Shown: in pieces, positions 6,878 through 15,157 of the stretch
Numbering within the stretch: the first letter of the stretch is position 1
Layout: every line of letters starts with the position of its first letter
DNA from: an uncultured Lachnospiraceae bacterium
GTDB lineage: Bacteria > Bacillota > Clostridia > Lachnospirales > Lachnospiraceae
NCBI GenBank assembly: GCA_934394615.1
Contig: CAKRRJ010000010.1
Location: forward strand, 1 to 40,507
Reading direction: 5' to 3'
Length of the DNA stretch: 40,507 nucleotides
Made by a program: the position numbers and the translations under genes
Notes under the pieces: model-generated
Seen by the model: the letters and a program-made list of their open reading frames with translations, nothing else
The model's database searches: none
Told to the model about the DNA's origin: nothing

Positions 6878-9800
6878 GTGGCAGCAAGGAAACAACAAAA
6901 CAGAACAAATTCAGACAGAACGGAACGGACTGCTTCGGGCAGAACGTCTGCGCGCGGAGGGTCACAGGGCGCAGGCAGCAAAAAAGGCTCTGGCAGACCG
7001 AGAAAAGTCCAGGAACAGCAGCCGGAACCGGAAGAATTTATCCGTGCGGAGGTCGTTGTACTGGGATCATTTGCCGTTGCGGTTCTTTTATTTTTAAGTA
7101 ATTTTCATCTGTGCGGCTTTGCCGGAGATCTGTTAAGATCATTCCAGCTGGGCCTGTTTGGCCTGCCTGGATATATCGCGCCGCTGGCTCTGTTTGTCGG
7201 AACCTGCTTTTACCAGGCAAACCGTGGAAATCCGGTTGCGGTGCGAAAAACCGCTGCGTCCGTGGCAGTGTTTTTCCTGCTTTGCGGTTTTTCCCAGATG
7301 ATCTTTGGCAAACAGCCGGAAGCGGGAACTGGAATTTTGGAATATTACCGTCTGTCTGCATCGTCCGGTATAGGCGGAGGTCTTGCGGGCGGCATTTTGT
7401 TTGGCGGGATCCGTTCCGTGCTTGGCAGCATTGGTGCGTTCCTCATCATGGCAGTTGGCATGATCCTCTGCATGGTGTGCATTACGGAGCGCTCGTTTGT
7501 GAAGGCGGTGAAGCGCCACAGCGATGTGGCGTACCAGCATGCGAAGGAAGATATGGAGCGCCGCAGGGAAATCTATACTGAGCGCCAGGAAGAGCGGAAA
7601 CGGCTTCGTGAAGAGCAGCGGGTGCGCGGGGTGAATTTAAGTTCGACCTATATTACGCCGCTGGAAGACGAATATCCGGATGAAGAGCCGGATGACGGCT
7701 ATGAGGATGATTACGACGATTCTTACGATGATGACTGTGAAGATGAGTACGGAGCAGAAAATCCGGAGGAAGATACCCGGGAGGATTCTCGGGTGCAGGA
7801 CGAAGATCCGGCAGTTTTGCGCGGAAAGATCATACGGGTAGACCGTGCCGTTGGAAAAGGAACTGCGCGCACCAGGCGCAAGACGCCGGAAGAGGCGCTG
7901 GAACCGGATTTTGTCGATGCAGAGCCGGATAAGGCGAGTGTGTTCACCGGAAGCATTTCCATGCCGGACGATTATCGGAACGCAGAACCGGAAGAAACAC
8001 AGGACCGTTATGCAGAGCAGTCTGGAAACCGGGCACCTTCCCTGTTTGATTCCGATGATGATTACGATCTGGAGGCTGCGGCGAAACGGCTGACAGCATC
8101 CGGATTCGGACAGTTCGAGCAGGCGGGCGAAGTCTTTACCGGAGGTGCGAGACGGGTTGAGAAAATGCCGGGACATTCTGGCAGTGCCCCGGCCGAACCT
8201 GTGGCTGCAAGAACCGCCGCCGCCATGCAGTCAGAGGTATCGGTATCTGCACGGATGCAGAGTCAGAGCAGATCCGTAGCGGAAATGCCAACACGGAGCG
8301 ACACATCGGCAGCGGACAGTTCTGCATGGAAACATGAGGCGCAGAGCCAGTCCGTTCAGGATGAGGCACCGTGGGAGGAGCCCGTGCAGGAGAATCCTTA
8401 CATACAGCCGCAGACTTCCGCATGGCAGGAGCCTTCCCCGGAGGAGTATCTTCCGGAACCGGATACTGCATACACAGTAAAAACGAATCAGAACACCGAC
8501 TTTGCGATCCCGGAGGGAAGCCGCCGCGTGGTGACTGCCGGAGGCAAGGTCATCGAGACAGATACCGAGGCGCTCAGCAAAAAACTGGAATCTACAAAGC
8601 AGGCTGAGGCGGCGCGCAGGGAAGCGGAGCAGGCGGAAAACGATCCGAGTGTGGAGCAGCAGATCCAGAAAAAGGAAGAGGAACCGAAGAAGGAATACAT
8701 CTTCCCGCCGTTAACGCTCTTAAAGCGCGGCAGCCGGACGACCGGAGGCTATTCCGAGCAGGAATACCGGGATACCGCGGTCAAGCTGCAGCAGACGCTG
8801 CGCAACTTCGGCGTGGGTGTTACGGTAACAAACATTAGCTGCGGACCGTCTGTCACCCGCTATGAACTCCATCCGGAGCAGGGCGTTAAGGTCAGCAAGA
8901 TCGTAAGCCTGGCAGACGATATCAAGTTGAGCCTGGCAGCGGAAGACATCCGCATTGAGGCACCGATTCCGGGCAAATCCGCCGTGGGCATTGAGGTGCC
9001 GAACAAGGAGAAGACATCCGTATTTTTACGCGATCTTCTGGAATCCGATGCGTTCCAGAAGCATCCTTCCAGACTGGCGTTCGCGGTCGGAAAAGACATT
9101 GGCGGCCAGGTGGTTGTGACGGATATCGCGAAGATGCCGCATCTTCTGATCGCAGGCGCGACCGGTTCCGGTAAATCTGTCTGCATCAACACCATCATCA
9201 TGAGCATCATCTACAAGGCAGATCCGGAAGATGTCAAGCTGATCATGGTGGACCCGAAGGTGGTGGAGCTGAGTGTCTACAATGGCATTCCGCATCTGCT
9301 GATTCCGGTCGTGACGGATCCGAAGAAGGCATCCGGCGCGCTGAACTGGGCAGTGGCGGAGATGACAGACCGTTATAAGAAATTTGCCAAATACGGCGTG
9401 CGTGACTTAAAAGGTTACAACGCGAAGATCGAAAGCATACAGGATATCGAGGATGAGAACAAGCCGAAGAAGATGCCGCAGATCGTCATTATCGTCGATG
9501 AGCTTGCGGATCTGATGATGGTGGCTCCGGGTGAGGTGGAGGATGCGATCTGCCGTCTGGCGCAGCTTGCGCGTGCGGCAGGCATTCATCTGGTTATCGC
9601 AACCCAGAGACCGTCCGTCAACGTCATTACGGGTCTCATCAAGGCGAATGTGCCGTCCCGTATCGCGTTTTCTGTTTCCTCGGGTGTGGATTCCCGTACC
9701 ATCATCGACATGAACGGCGCGGAGAAGCTGCTTGGAAAAGGCGATATGCTCTTTTATCCGGCCGGCTTCCCGAAACCGCAGCGTGTGCAGGGTGCCTTTG

Positions 9801-10141
9801 TGTCCGATGGCGAAGTGCAGCAGGTGGTGGACTTCCTCACCGAACAGGGACTCACAGCTCAGTACAGTGTGGATGTGGAAAACAGCATGAACCAGGCTCC
9901 AGCAGCCCAGGCCTCCGGACCGTCCAACAGCAGGGACGAGTATTTCGAGCAGGCCGGCCGTTTCATCATAGAAAAAGAAAAGGCATCGATCGGCATGCTG
10001 CAGCGTATGTTTAAGATCGGATTCAACCGTGCCGCAAGGATCATGGACCAGCTCGCGGAGGCGGGCGTGGTCGGCGAGGAAGAGGGAACGAAGCCGCGCA
10101 AGGTCCTTATGACCATGGAAGAGTTCGAGCAGATCCTATAA
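6878..10141 (+). CDS. ftsK: DNA translocase FtsK/SpoIIIE
   Basis: This 1087-residue protein pumps double-stranded DNA across the division or sporulation septum. Four or so N-terminal membrane segments (residues 50-210) are followed by a long, acidic, low-complexity linker (about residues 230-600), which contains a run rich in Asp, Glu and Tyr near 265-310. The motor then has a Walker A box ATGSGKS near residue 760 and a Walker [11 protein letters not shown] near 870. A C-terminal winged-helix gamma domain (residues about 1025-1087, [20 protein letters not shown]) would read polarity sequences. It is longer than B. subtilis SpoIIIE (about 790 residues), mainly in the linker. AGAGGAGG lies 9 bases before GTG 6878, which fixes the start over the upstream TTG at 6854. 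Confidence 0.96.
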   Translation: MAARKQQNRTNSDRTERTASGRTSARGGSQGAGSKKGSGRPRKVQEQQPEPEEFIRAEVVVLGSFAVAVLLFLSNFHLCGFAGDLLRSFQLGLFGLPGYIAPLALFVGTCFYQANRGNPVAVRKTAASVAVFFLLCGFSQMIFGKQPEAGTGILEYYRLSASSGIGGGLAGGILFGGIRSVLGSIGAFLIMAVGMILCMVCITERSFVKAVKRHSDVAYQHAKEDMERRREIYTERQEERKRLREEQRVRGVNLSSTYITPLEDEYPDEEPDDGYEDDYDDSYDDDCEDEYGAENPEEDTREDSRVQDEDPAVLRGKIIRVDRAVGKGTARTRRKTPEEALEPDFVDAEPDKASVFTGSISMPDDYRNAEPEETQDRYAEQSGNRAPSLFDSDDDYDLEAAAKRLTASGFGQFEQAGEVFTGGARRVEKMPGHSGSAPAEPVAARTAAAMQSEVSVSARMQSQSRSVAEMPTRSDTSAADSSAWKHEAQSQSVQDEAPWEEPVQENPYIQPQTSAWQEPSPEEYLPEPDTAYTVKTNQNTDFAIPEGSRRVVTAGGKVIETDTEALSKKLESTKQAEAARREAEQAENDPSVEQQIQKKEEEPKKEYIFPPLTLLKRGSRTTGGYSEQEYRDTAVKLQQTLRNFGVGVTVTNISCGPSVTRYELHPEQGVKVSKIVSLADDIKLSLAAEDIRIEAPIPGKSAVGIEVPNKEKTSVFLRDLLESDAFQKHPSRLAFAVGKDIGGQVVVTDIAKMPHLLIAGATGSGKSVCINTIIMSIIYKADPEDVKLIMVDPKVVELSVYNGIPHLLIPVVTDPKKASGALNWAVAEMTDRYKKFAKYGVRDLKGYNAKIESIQDIEDENKPKKMPQIVIIVDELADLMMVAPGEVEDAICRLAQLARAAGIHLVIATQRPSVNVITGLIKANVPSRIAFSVSSGVDSRTIIDMNGAEKLLGKGDMLFYPAGFPKPQRVQGAFVSDGEVQQVVDFLTEQGLTAQYSVDVENSMNQAPAAQASGPSNSRDEYFEQAGRFIIEKEKASIGMLQRMFKIGFNRAARIMDQLAEAGVVGEEEGTKPRKVLMTMEEFEQIL

Positions 10142-10153
10142 CAAAAGATTGAG

Positions 10154-10197
10154 GTTACGGGTCAGACAGTAACAGATGTGCTCCCGGATTCCGGGAG
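10154..10197 (+). other. Two small hairpins in the leader of fhs
   Basis: GTTAC (10154-10158) pairs with GTAAC (10169-10173). CTCCCGGA (10181-10188) pairs with TCCGGGAG (10190-10197) around one base, so probably a 7-bp stem with a three-base loop. No T-run follows the second stem, so it is not a standard terminator. It may mark the ftsK mRNA end or a leader structure of fhs. Confidence 0.45.
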
Positions 10198-10229
10198 TAC
10201 ATACCACAAAAGAAAGGGAGGATACTGGA

Positions 10230-11900
10230 ATGAAAACAGATATCGAAATCGCGCAGGAGGCGGTAAAGCTTCCAATCAAAGAGGTTGCGGAGAGCTACGG
10301 AATCACAGAGGATGATCTGGAACTGTACGGCAAGTACAAAGCAAAGATCACGGATGAGCTGTGGCAGCAGGTCAAGGACCGCCCGGATGGAAAACTGGTT
10401 TTAGTAACTGCCATCAACCCGACTCCGGCAGGCGAGGGAAAAACCACCACCAGCATCGGCCTGGCAGATGCTCTCACGAGACTTGGCAAAAAGACCATGA
10501 TCGCGCTGCGTGAGCCGTCTCTTGGACCGTGCTTCGGCATTAAGGGTGGAGCAGCTGGCGGCGGATTTGCGCAGGTCGTTCCGATGGAGGATTTAAACCT
10601 TCACTTCACCGGCGATTTCCATGCCATCACATCGGCCAATAACCTGCTGGCAGCGCTGTTGGACAACCACATTCAGCAGGGCAACGCGCTTCAGATCGAT
10701 ACCAGACAGATCCTCTGGAAACGCTGCCTGGACATGAATGACCGCGTGCTGAGAAATGTTGTTGTCGGACTTGGCGCGAAGGCAGACGGCGTGGTGCGAG
10801 AGGATCACTTTGTCATCACCGTGGCTTCTGAGATCATGGCGATCCTGTGCCTTGCAAACGACATGAAGGACTTAAAAGAGCGTCTTGGCAAGATTATTGT
10901 TGCATATAATTATGCCGGAGAGCCGGTTACCGCAGCACAGTTAAACGCAGTCGGCGCAATGGCAGCACTCTTAAAAGATGCCATCAAGCCGAACCTCATC
11001 CAGACCCTGGAGCACACCGGCGCGCTGGTACACGGCGGCCCGTTCGCGAACATTGCGCATGGCTGCAACAGTGTGCGCGCTACCAAGACAGCCTTAAAGC
11101 TGGCTGATATCGTGGTAACCGAGGCTGGTTTCGGCGCAGACCTGGGCGCAGAGAAATTCCTGGATATCAAGTGCCGCAAGGCAGATTTAAAGCCGGATGC
11201 AGTGGTTCTGGTCGCAACCGTGCGCGCGTTAAAGTACAACGGCGGCGTTCCGAAGACCGAACTTTCCGAGGAGAATCTGGATGCGCTGAAAAAAGGCATC
11301 GTAAACCTGGAGAAGCACATCGAGAATCTGCAGAAATTCGGTGTTCCGGTTGTTGTTACCTTAAACTCTTTCGTGACCGATACTGAGGCAGAGTACGCGT
11401 TCATCCGTGACTTCTGCGAGGAGCGCGGCTGTGAGTTTGCCCTGTCTGAGGTATGGGCAAAAGGCGGCGAGGGCGGTGAGGCTCTGGCAAAGAAGGTTCT
11501 GGACACCCTGGAAAACAAGGAGAGCCATTATCATGCCCTGTATCCGGACGAGATGAGCTTAAAAGACAAGGTAAAGACCATCGCAACCGAGATCTACGGC
11601 GCAGACGGCGTTTCCTATGCTCCGGCAGCATCCAAAGCGCTGGCGCACATCGAGGAGATGGGCTTTGGCAATCTTCCGGTCTGCATGGCAAAGACCCAGT
11701 ACTCTCTGTCGGATGACCAGAAAAAGCTGGGACGCCCGACCGGATTTACCATCAATGTGCGTGACGCCTATGTATCCGCAGGCGCAGGCTTCGTGGTAGT
11801 TCTGACTGGCGCGATCATGACCATGCCGGGACTGCCGAAGAAACCGGCAGCAGACGGCATCGATGTGGATGAGAACGGCGTGATCACCGGATTATTCTAA
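10230..11900 (+). CDS. fhs: Formate--tetrahydrofolate ligase
   Basis: The 556-residue enzyme makes 10-formyltetrahydrofolate from formate, tetrahydrofolate and ATP. It feeds purine, fMet and acetogenic one-carbon metabolism. The family P-loop [18 protein letters not shown] lies at residues 63-80, followed by [19 protein letters not shown], and the length is typical. The start is ATG 10230 because GGGAGG lies 8 bases upstream and the protein then begins [10 protein letters not shown] as in homologues; an in-frame upstream ATG at 10176 is unsupported. Codon choice (many GCA, GTT, AAC and CTG) suggests strong expression. Glycyl-radical pyruvate formate-lyase type metabolism elsewhere in the cell could supply formate, but that is inference. 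Confidence 0.97.
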   Translation: MKTDIEIAQEAVKLPIKEVAESYGITEDDLELYGKYKAKITDELWQQVKDRPDGKLVLVTAINPTPAGEGKTTTSIGLADALTRLGKKTMIALREPSLGPCFGIKGGAAGGGFAQVVPMEDLNLHFTGDFHAITSANNLLAALLDNHIQQGNALQIDTRQILWKRCLDMNDRVLRNVVVGLGAKADGVVREDHFVITVASEIMAILCLANDMKDLKERLGKIIVAYNYAGEPVTAAQLNAVGAMAALLKDAIKPNLIQTLEHTGALVHGGPFANIAHGCNSVRATKTALKLADIVVTEAGFGADLGAEKFLDIKCRKADLKPDAVVLVATVRALKYNGGVPKTELSEENLDALKKGIVNLEKHIENLQKFGVPVVVTLNSFVTDTEAEYAFIRDFCEERGCEFALSEVWAKGGEGGEALAKKVLDTLENKESHYHALYPDEMSLKDKVKTIATEIYGADGVSYAPAASKALAHIEEMGFGNLPVCMAKTQYSLSDDQKKLGRPTGFTINVRDAYVSAGAGFVVVLTGAIMTMPGLPKKPAADGIDVDENGVITGLF

Positions 11901-11922
11901 GCAAAACAAAAACTGTGGGAGA

Positions 11923-11950
11923 GGGGCCGGACCGGCGACGTGCCGGCCCC
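11923..11950 (+). terminator. GC-rich hairpin after fhs (terminator-like, no U-tract)
   Basis: GGGGCCGG (11923-11930) pairs perfectly with CCGGCCCC (11943-11950). An alternative inner pairing CCGGC/GCCGG is also possible. The following sequence, CGATGCAGG, lacks a T-run, so it may act as a 3' stabiliser or a weak terminator rather than a classical one. Confidence 0.45.
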
Positions 11951-11983
11951 CGATGCAGGTGTGCTCGCCAAAAAAGAAAATGG

Positions 11984-12119
11984 GTAACTGTTCAGCAGGT
12001 CTGCGCATTCACTGCGCTGACCGTACGAAAACATGGGCTTGTAGGCAAAAATCCCATTGCCGAAGACAATTTTTAATGGATTTTTGCTCGTAACTGTGAT
12101 GGTACTGAACAGTTACGAG
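11984..12119 (+). repeat. Nested inverted repeats with alternative pairings upstream of murE
   Basis: GTAACTGTTCAG (11984-11995) is perfectly complementary to 12105-12116. GCAAAAATCC (12045-12054) pairs with GGATTTTTGC (12078-12087). CTCGTAACTGT (12087-12097) pairs perfectly with ACAGTTACGAG (12109-12119). The last arm therefore has two mutually exclusive partners. A smaller GCGCA/TGCGC stem lies near 12003-12017. The element occupies half of the 266-base fhs-murE spacer and encodes no supported peptide. Confidence 0.6.
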
Positions 12120-12166
12120 AATGGTGAGCGCACAGGACAGAAACTGAGAAAGGACAGACAAAAAGT

Positions 12167-13624
12167 ATGACGATAAAAGACTGGTTAGAGGGACTTTCCT
12201 ACAAACTGGTGCAGGGAAGCCTGAATGTGGAGGTAAACGAAGTCGTATATGACTCCAGAAAGGCAGCTCCTGGCGCAGTGTTCGTCTGCATGAAAGGAAC
12301 CAAGATCGATTCCCACGATTTTATTCCGCAGGTAACCGAGGCAGGCGTTCGCGTGCTTGTGACGGAGCATCCGGTGGAGGCTCCGGCCGATGTGACCGTG
12401 GTGGAGACGGAGAACGGAAGAGAGGCGCTGGCACTTTTATCGGCAGCGCGTTTTGGCTATCCTTCCAGAAAGCTGACCATGATCGGCGTGACCGGAACCA
12501 AGGGAAAAACCACCACGACCCATATGATTAAGACCATTCTGGAGACTGCCGGCAAAAAGACCGGCATGATCGGAACAAATGGCGTTTACATTGGCGAGGA
12601 GCATTTCCCGACCGTAAACACCACACCGGAGTCCTACGATCTGCACCGCTATTTCGCGAAGATGGTGGAGGACGGCTGTGAGTGCTGTGTGATGGAGGTT
12701 TCCTCCCAGGCGATGAAGATGTATCGTGTGGCAGGCATCCACTTCAACTACGGGCTGTTTACGAACATTTCTCCGGACCACATCGGAAAAGATGAGCATG
12801 CGGATTTCGCAGAGTATTTATACTACAAGAAACAGCTGTTCCATCAGTGTGACCGTGCCCTCATCAATGTAGACGATGAGCACATCGAGGAAATCGTGAA
12901 GGACATCCCGTGCCCGTGGACCGGATTCGGCTTACAGGAGGGCGCAGGATTCCAGGCGGAGAATATCCACTATGTGTCTGAGCCGGATTTTGTCGGTGTG
13001 GAGTTTGATATTAAGGGTGAGCATCAGATTCCGGTTCGTGTCAGCATCCCGGGTAAGTTTAATGTATACAATGCGCTGGCAGCCGCAGCGGTAACCCTGT
13101 GGGTCGGTGTACCGGCAGATAAGCTGCAGCATGCGCTGGAGCACTTAAAGATCAACGGCCGCATGGAGATTGTCTATACGTCTGAGAAATGCTGCGTGAT
13201 CGTGGACTACGCGCACAATGCGGTCAGCATGGAGAGCCTTCTGGAAACACTGCGCGAGTACCATCCGAAGCGCCTGGTCGTTGTGTTTGGCTGCGGCGGA
13301 AACCGCTCCAAAGACCGCCGTTACTCCATGGGTGAGATTGGTGGCCGCATGGCAGACCTGTCCATCATCACGGCAGATAACTCCCGCTTTGAGAAGGTGG
13401 AGGATATCATCGCAGACATCCGCGGCAGCATTGAGAAGACCGGAGGAAAGTTCATTGAGATCCCGGACCGCAGGGAGGCCATCGCTTACAGCATTACCCA
13501 TGCACAGCAGGGCGATATGATCGCCATTATCGGCAAAGGCCATGAGGATTACCAGGAGATCAACGGCGTGCGCTATCCGTTCCTGGACCGCGCGGTTGTG
13601 GAAGAAGTTGTGAAGAATCTGTAA
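12167..13624 (+). CDS. murE: MurE-type UDP-N-acetylmuramyl-tripeptide synthetase
   Basis: This 485-residue Mur ligase adds the third amino acid to UDP-MurNAc-L-Ala-D-Glu in the cytoplasm during peptidoglycan synthesis. It has the N-terminal uridine-binding domain (SRKAAPGAVFVC near residue 30), the ATP-binding GVTGTKGKTTTT near 108-119, NTTPES near 145, and VMEVSSQAM near 175. The C-terminal domain contains GCGGNRSKDRR and GKGHEDYQ. The amino-acid selecting motif reads DNSR, where meso-diaminopimelate enzymes have DNPR and several lysine enzymes have DNPA. Retained Arg points towards diaminopimelate, but the Pro to Ser change makes this uncertain. The gene is followed by murF, supporting a cell-wall role; a MurE-like paralogue is the alternative. 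Confidence 0.9.
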   Translation: MTIKDWLEGLSYKLVQGSLNVEVNEVVYDSRKAAPGAVFVCMKGTKIDSHDFIPQVTEAGVRVLVTEHPVEAPADVTVVETENGREALALLSAARFGYPSRKLTMIGVTGTKGKTTTTHMIKTILETAGKKTGMIGTNGVYIGEEHFPTVNTTPESYDLHRYFAKMVEDGCECCVMEVSSQAMKMYRVAGIHFNYGLFTNISPDHIGKDEHADFAEYLYYKKQLFHQCDRALINVDDEHIEEIVKDIPCPWTGFGLQEGAGFQAENIHYVSEPDFVGVEFDIKGEHQIPVRVSIPGKFNVYNALAAAAVTLWVGVPADKLQHALEHLKINGRMEIVYTSEKCCVIVDYAHNAVSMESLLETLREYHPKRLVVVFGCGGNRSKDRRYSMGEIGGRMADLSIITADNSRFEKVEDIIADIRGSIEKTGGKFIEIPDRREAIAYSITHAQQGDMIAIIGKGHEDYQEINGVRYPFLDRAVVEEVVKNL

Positions 13625-13634
13625 GGAAAAAGAT

Positions 13635-13683
13635 ATGCGGCAGGCTGTGAAAAGCAGAAATGCGAAACAGAGCCTGCACGCAT
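13635..13683 (+). other. Inverted repeat in the murE-murF spacer
   Basis: ATGCG-G-CAGGCT (13635-13646) pairs with AGCCTG-CA-CGCAT (13671-13683), giving an 11-bp interrupted stem with a loop of about 24 bases. No T-run follows, so it is more likely an intercistronic mRNA structure than a terminator. Confidence 0.5.
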
Positions 13684-13714
13684 TTGAAACAAAAAGTAGA
13701 AAAGAGAACCGGAA

Positions 13715-15088
13715 ATGGAAAATATAACGGTAAAAGAGATTGTGGCTGCTACCGGCGGCCAGCTTTTATGCGGAAATGAAGATCAGAAGATTGAGCATCT
13801 GAGCATTGATTCAAGAACAATGAAAGGCAATGACCTGTTCGTGCCGCTCATCGGGGAAAAGGTGGACGCGCACCGCTTTATCGAGCAGGCATTTGGCGCT
13901 GGCGCAGTGGCTGTGCTGACTTCCGAGCATGAGACAGCAGAGGATGGGGAGCATGCCTGGATCCGCGTCGCAGACACCAAAAAGGCGCTCCAGGAAATCG
14001 GTCGCTATTACCGCAGCCGCTTAAGCCTGCCGCTGGTCGGCATTACCGGAAGCGTCGGAAAGACGACTACCCGTGAGATGGTGGCGGCAGCGCTTTCCGC
14101 AAAATTCCAGGTGTATAAGACACCAGGCAACTCCAACAGCCAGGTTGGCGTGCCAATCACCTTATCCGAGATCACCTCTGCGGATGAGATCGGTGTTCTG
14201 GAGCTTGGCATGAGCATGCCGGGCGAGCTGACGGTCATCGCGAAGATTGCCCAGGTGGATATGGCAGTCATCACGAATGTCGGCATTACCCACATTGAGC
14301 AGCTGGGAAGCCAGGAGAACATCTATCACGAAAAGCTCACGATTCAGGACGGCTTAAAAGACGGCGGCATTCTCTTCTTAAATGGAGATGACGCGCTCTT
14401 AAAGAATACGAAAGCCAAAGCCGGATGCAGCACGGTATATTATGGAACCGGAGAAAATTCAGAATACCGCGCGGAAGAGGTCCGCATTGAGGATGGTTAT
14501 CCAGTGTTTACCGCAAACTGCCGCGGAGCGAAGTATCCGGTACGCTTAAGCATTATGGGACGCCACAACGTGCTCAATGCCATGGTAGCCCTTGCTGTGG
14601 CTGACGCGAGCGGTGTGCCGCTTGCGGATGCGGTGAGGACGCTCTCCGCATTCACGGGCTTTAAAAACCGCCAGCAGATCGCCGAAAAAGACGGTGTGAC
14701 CGTCATTGATGACACCTACAACGCAAGCCCGGTTTCCATGAAGGCAGGACTTGAGGTTCTGGAGGCAAAGGCAAAAGGCCGCCGCATTGCAGTTCTTGCC
14801 GATATGAAGGAGCTTGGACCGGATTCCCCGAAGTTCCATTACGAGGTGGGAAGCTGGATGAAGGATCATCCGGTGGATATCCTGTATACATACGGCGAGC
14901 TGGCAGAAAACATCGCGCAGGGCGCAAAGGATGCCGGCATGAAGGCGGAATATATTCACTTTGACGCCGATGCGCGTGAGGCGCTTGGCGATGCCGTAAA
15001 AGCAGAGCTGAAAGCGGGCGACTGTGTGCTCTTAAAGGGTTCCAACAGCATGCGCCTCGGAGAAGTGGCGAAAAAGCTGCTCTCATAA
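13715..15088 (+). CDS. murF: UDP-N-acetylmuramoyl-tripeptide--D-alanyl-D-alanine ligase
   Basis: The 457-residue protein adds D-Ala-D-Ala to the UDP-MurNAc-tripeptide, completing the soluble peptidoglycan precursor. The N-terminal domain carries SIDSRTMKGNDLFVPL near residue 30. The ATP-binding loop GITGSVGKTTTREM follows near 110-122, then TPGNSNSQVGVP near 134 and the C-terminal DDTYNASPVSMKAGL near 334. Length and motif order are standard. It follows murE by 90 bases across a hairpin-containing spacer, and the two are probably co-transcribed. A weak AGAGAACCGG lies before the ATG. Confidence 0.96.
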   Translation: MENITVKEIVAATGGQLLCGNEDQKIEHLSIDSRTMKGNDLFVPLIGEKVDAHRFIEQAFGAGAVAVLTSEHETAEDGEHAWIRVADTKKALQEIGRYYRSRLSLPLVGITGSVGKTTTREMVAAALSAKFQVYKTPGNSNSQVGVPITLSEITSADEIGVLELGMSMPGELTVIAKIAQVDMAVITNVGITHIEQLGSQENIYHEKLTIQDGLKDGGILFLNGDDALLKNTKAKAGCSTVYYGTGENSEYRAEEVRIEDGYPVFTANCRGAKYPVRLSIMGRHNVLNAMVALAVADASGVPLADAVRTLSAFTGFKNRQQIAEKDGVTVIDDTYNASPVSMKAGLEVLEAKAKGRRIAVLADMKELGPDSPKFHYEVGSWMKDHPVDILYTYGELAENIAQGAKDAGMKAEYIHFDADAREALGDAVKAELKAGDCVLLKGSNSMRLGEVAKKLLS

Positions 15089-15157
15089 GCAAAAAATGGC
15101 CTGGGTTGCGCAGTGTGTGAACGGCAATCCACAGAAACAGGAAAGACAGGAGCAGAT

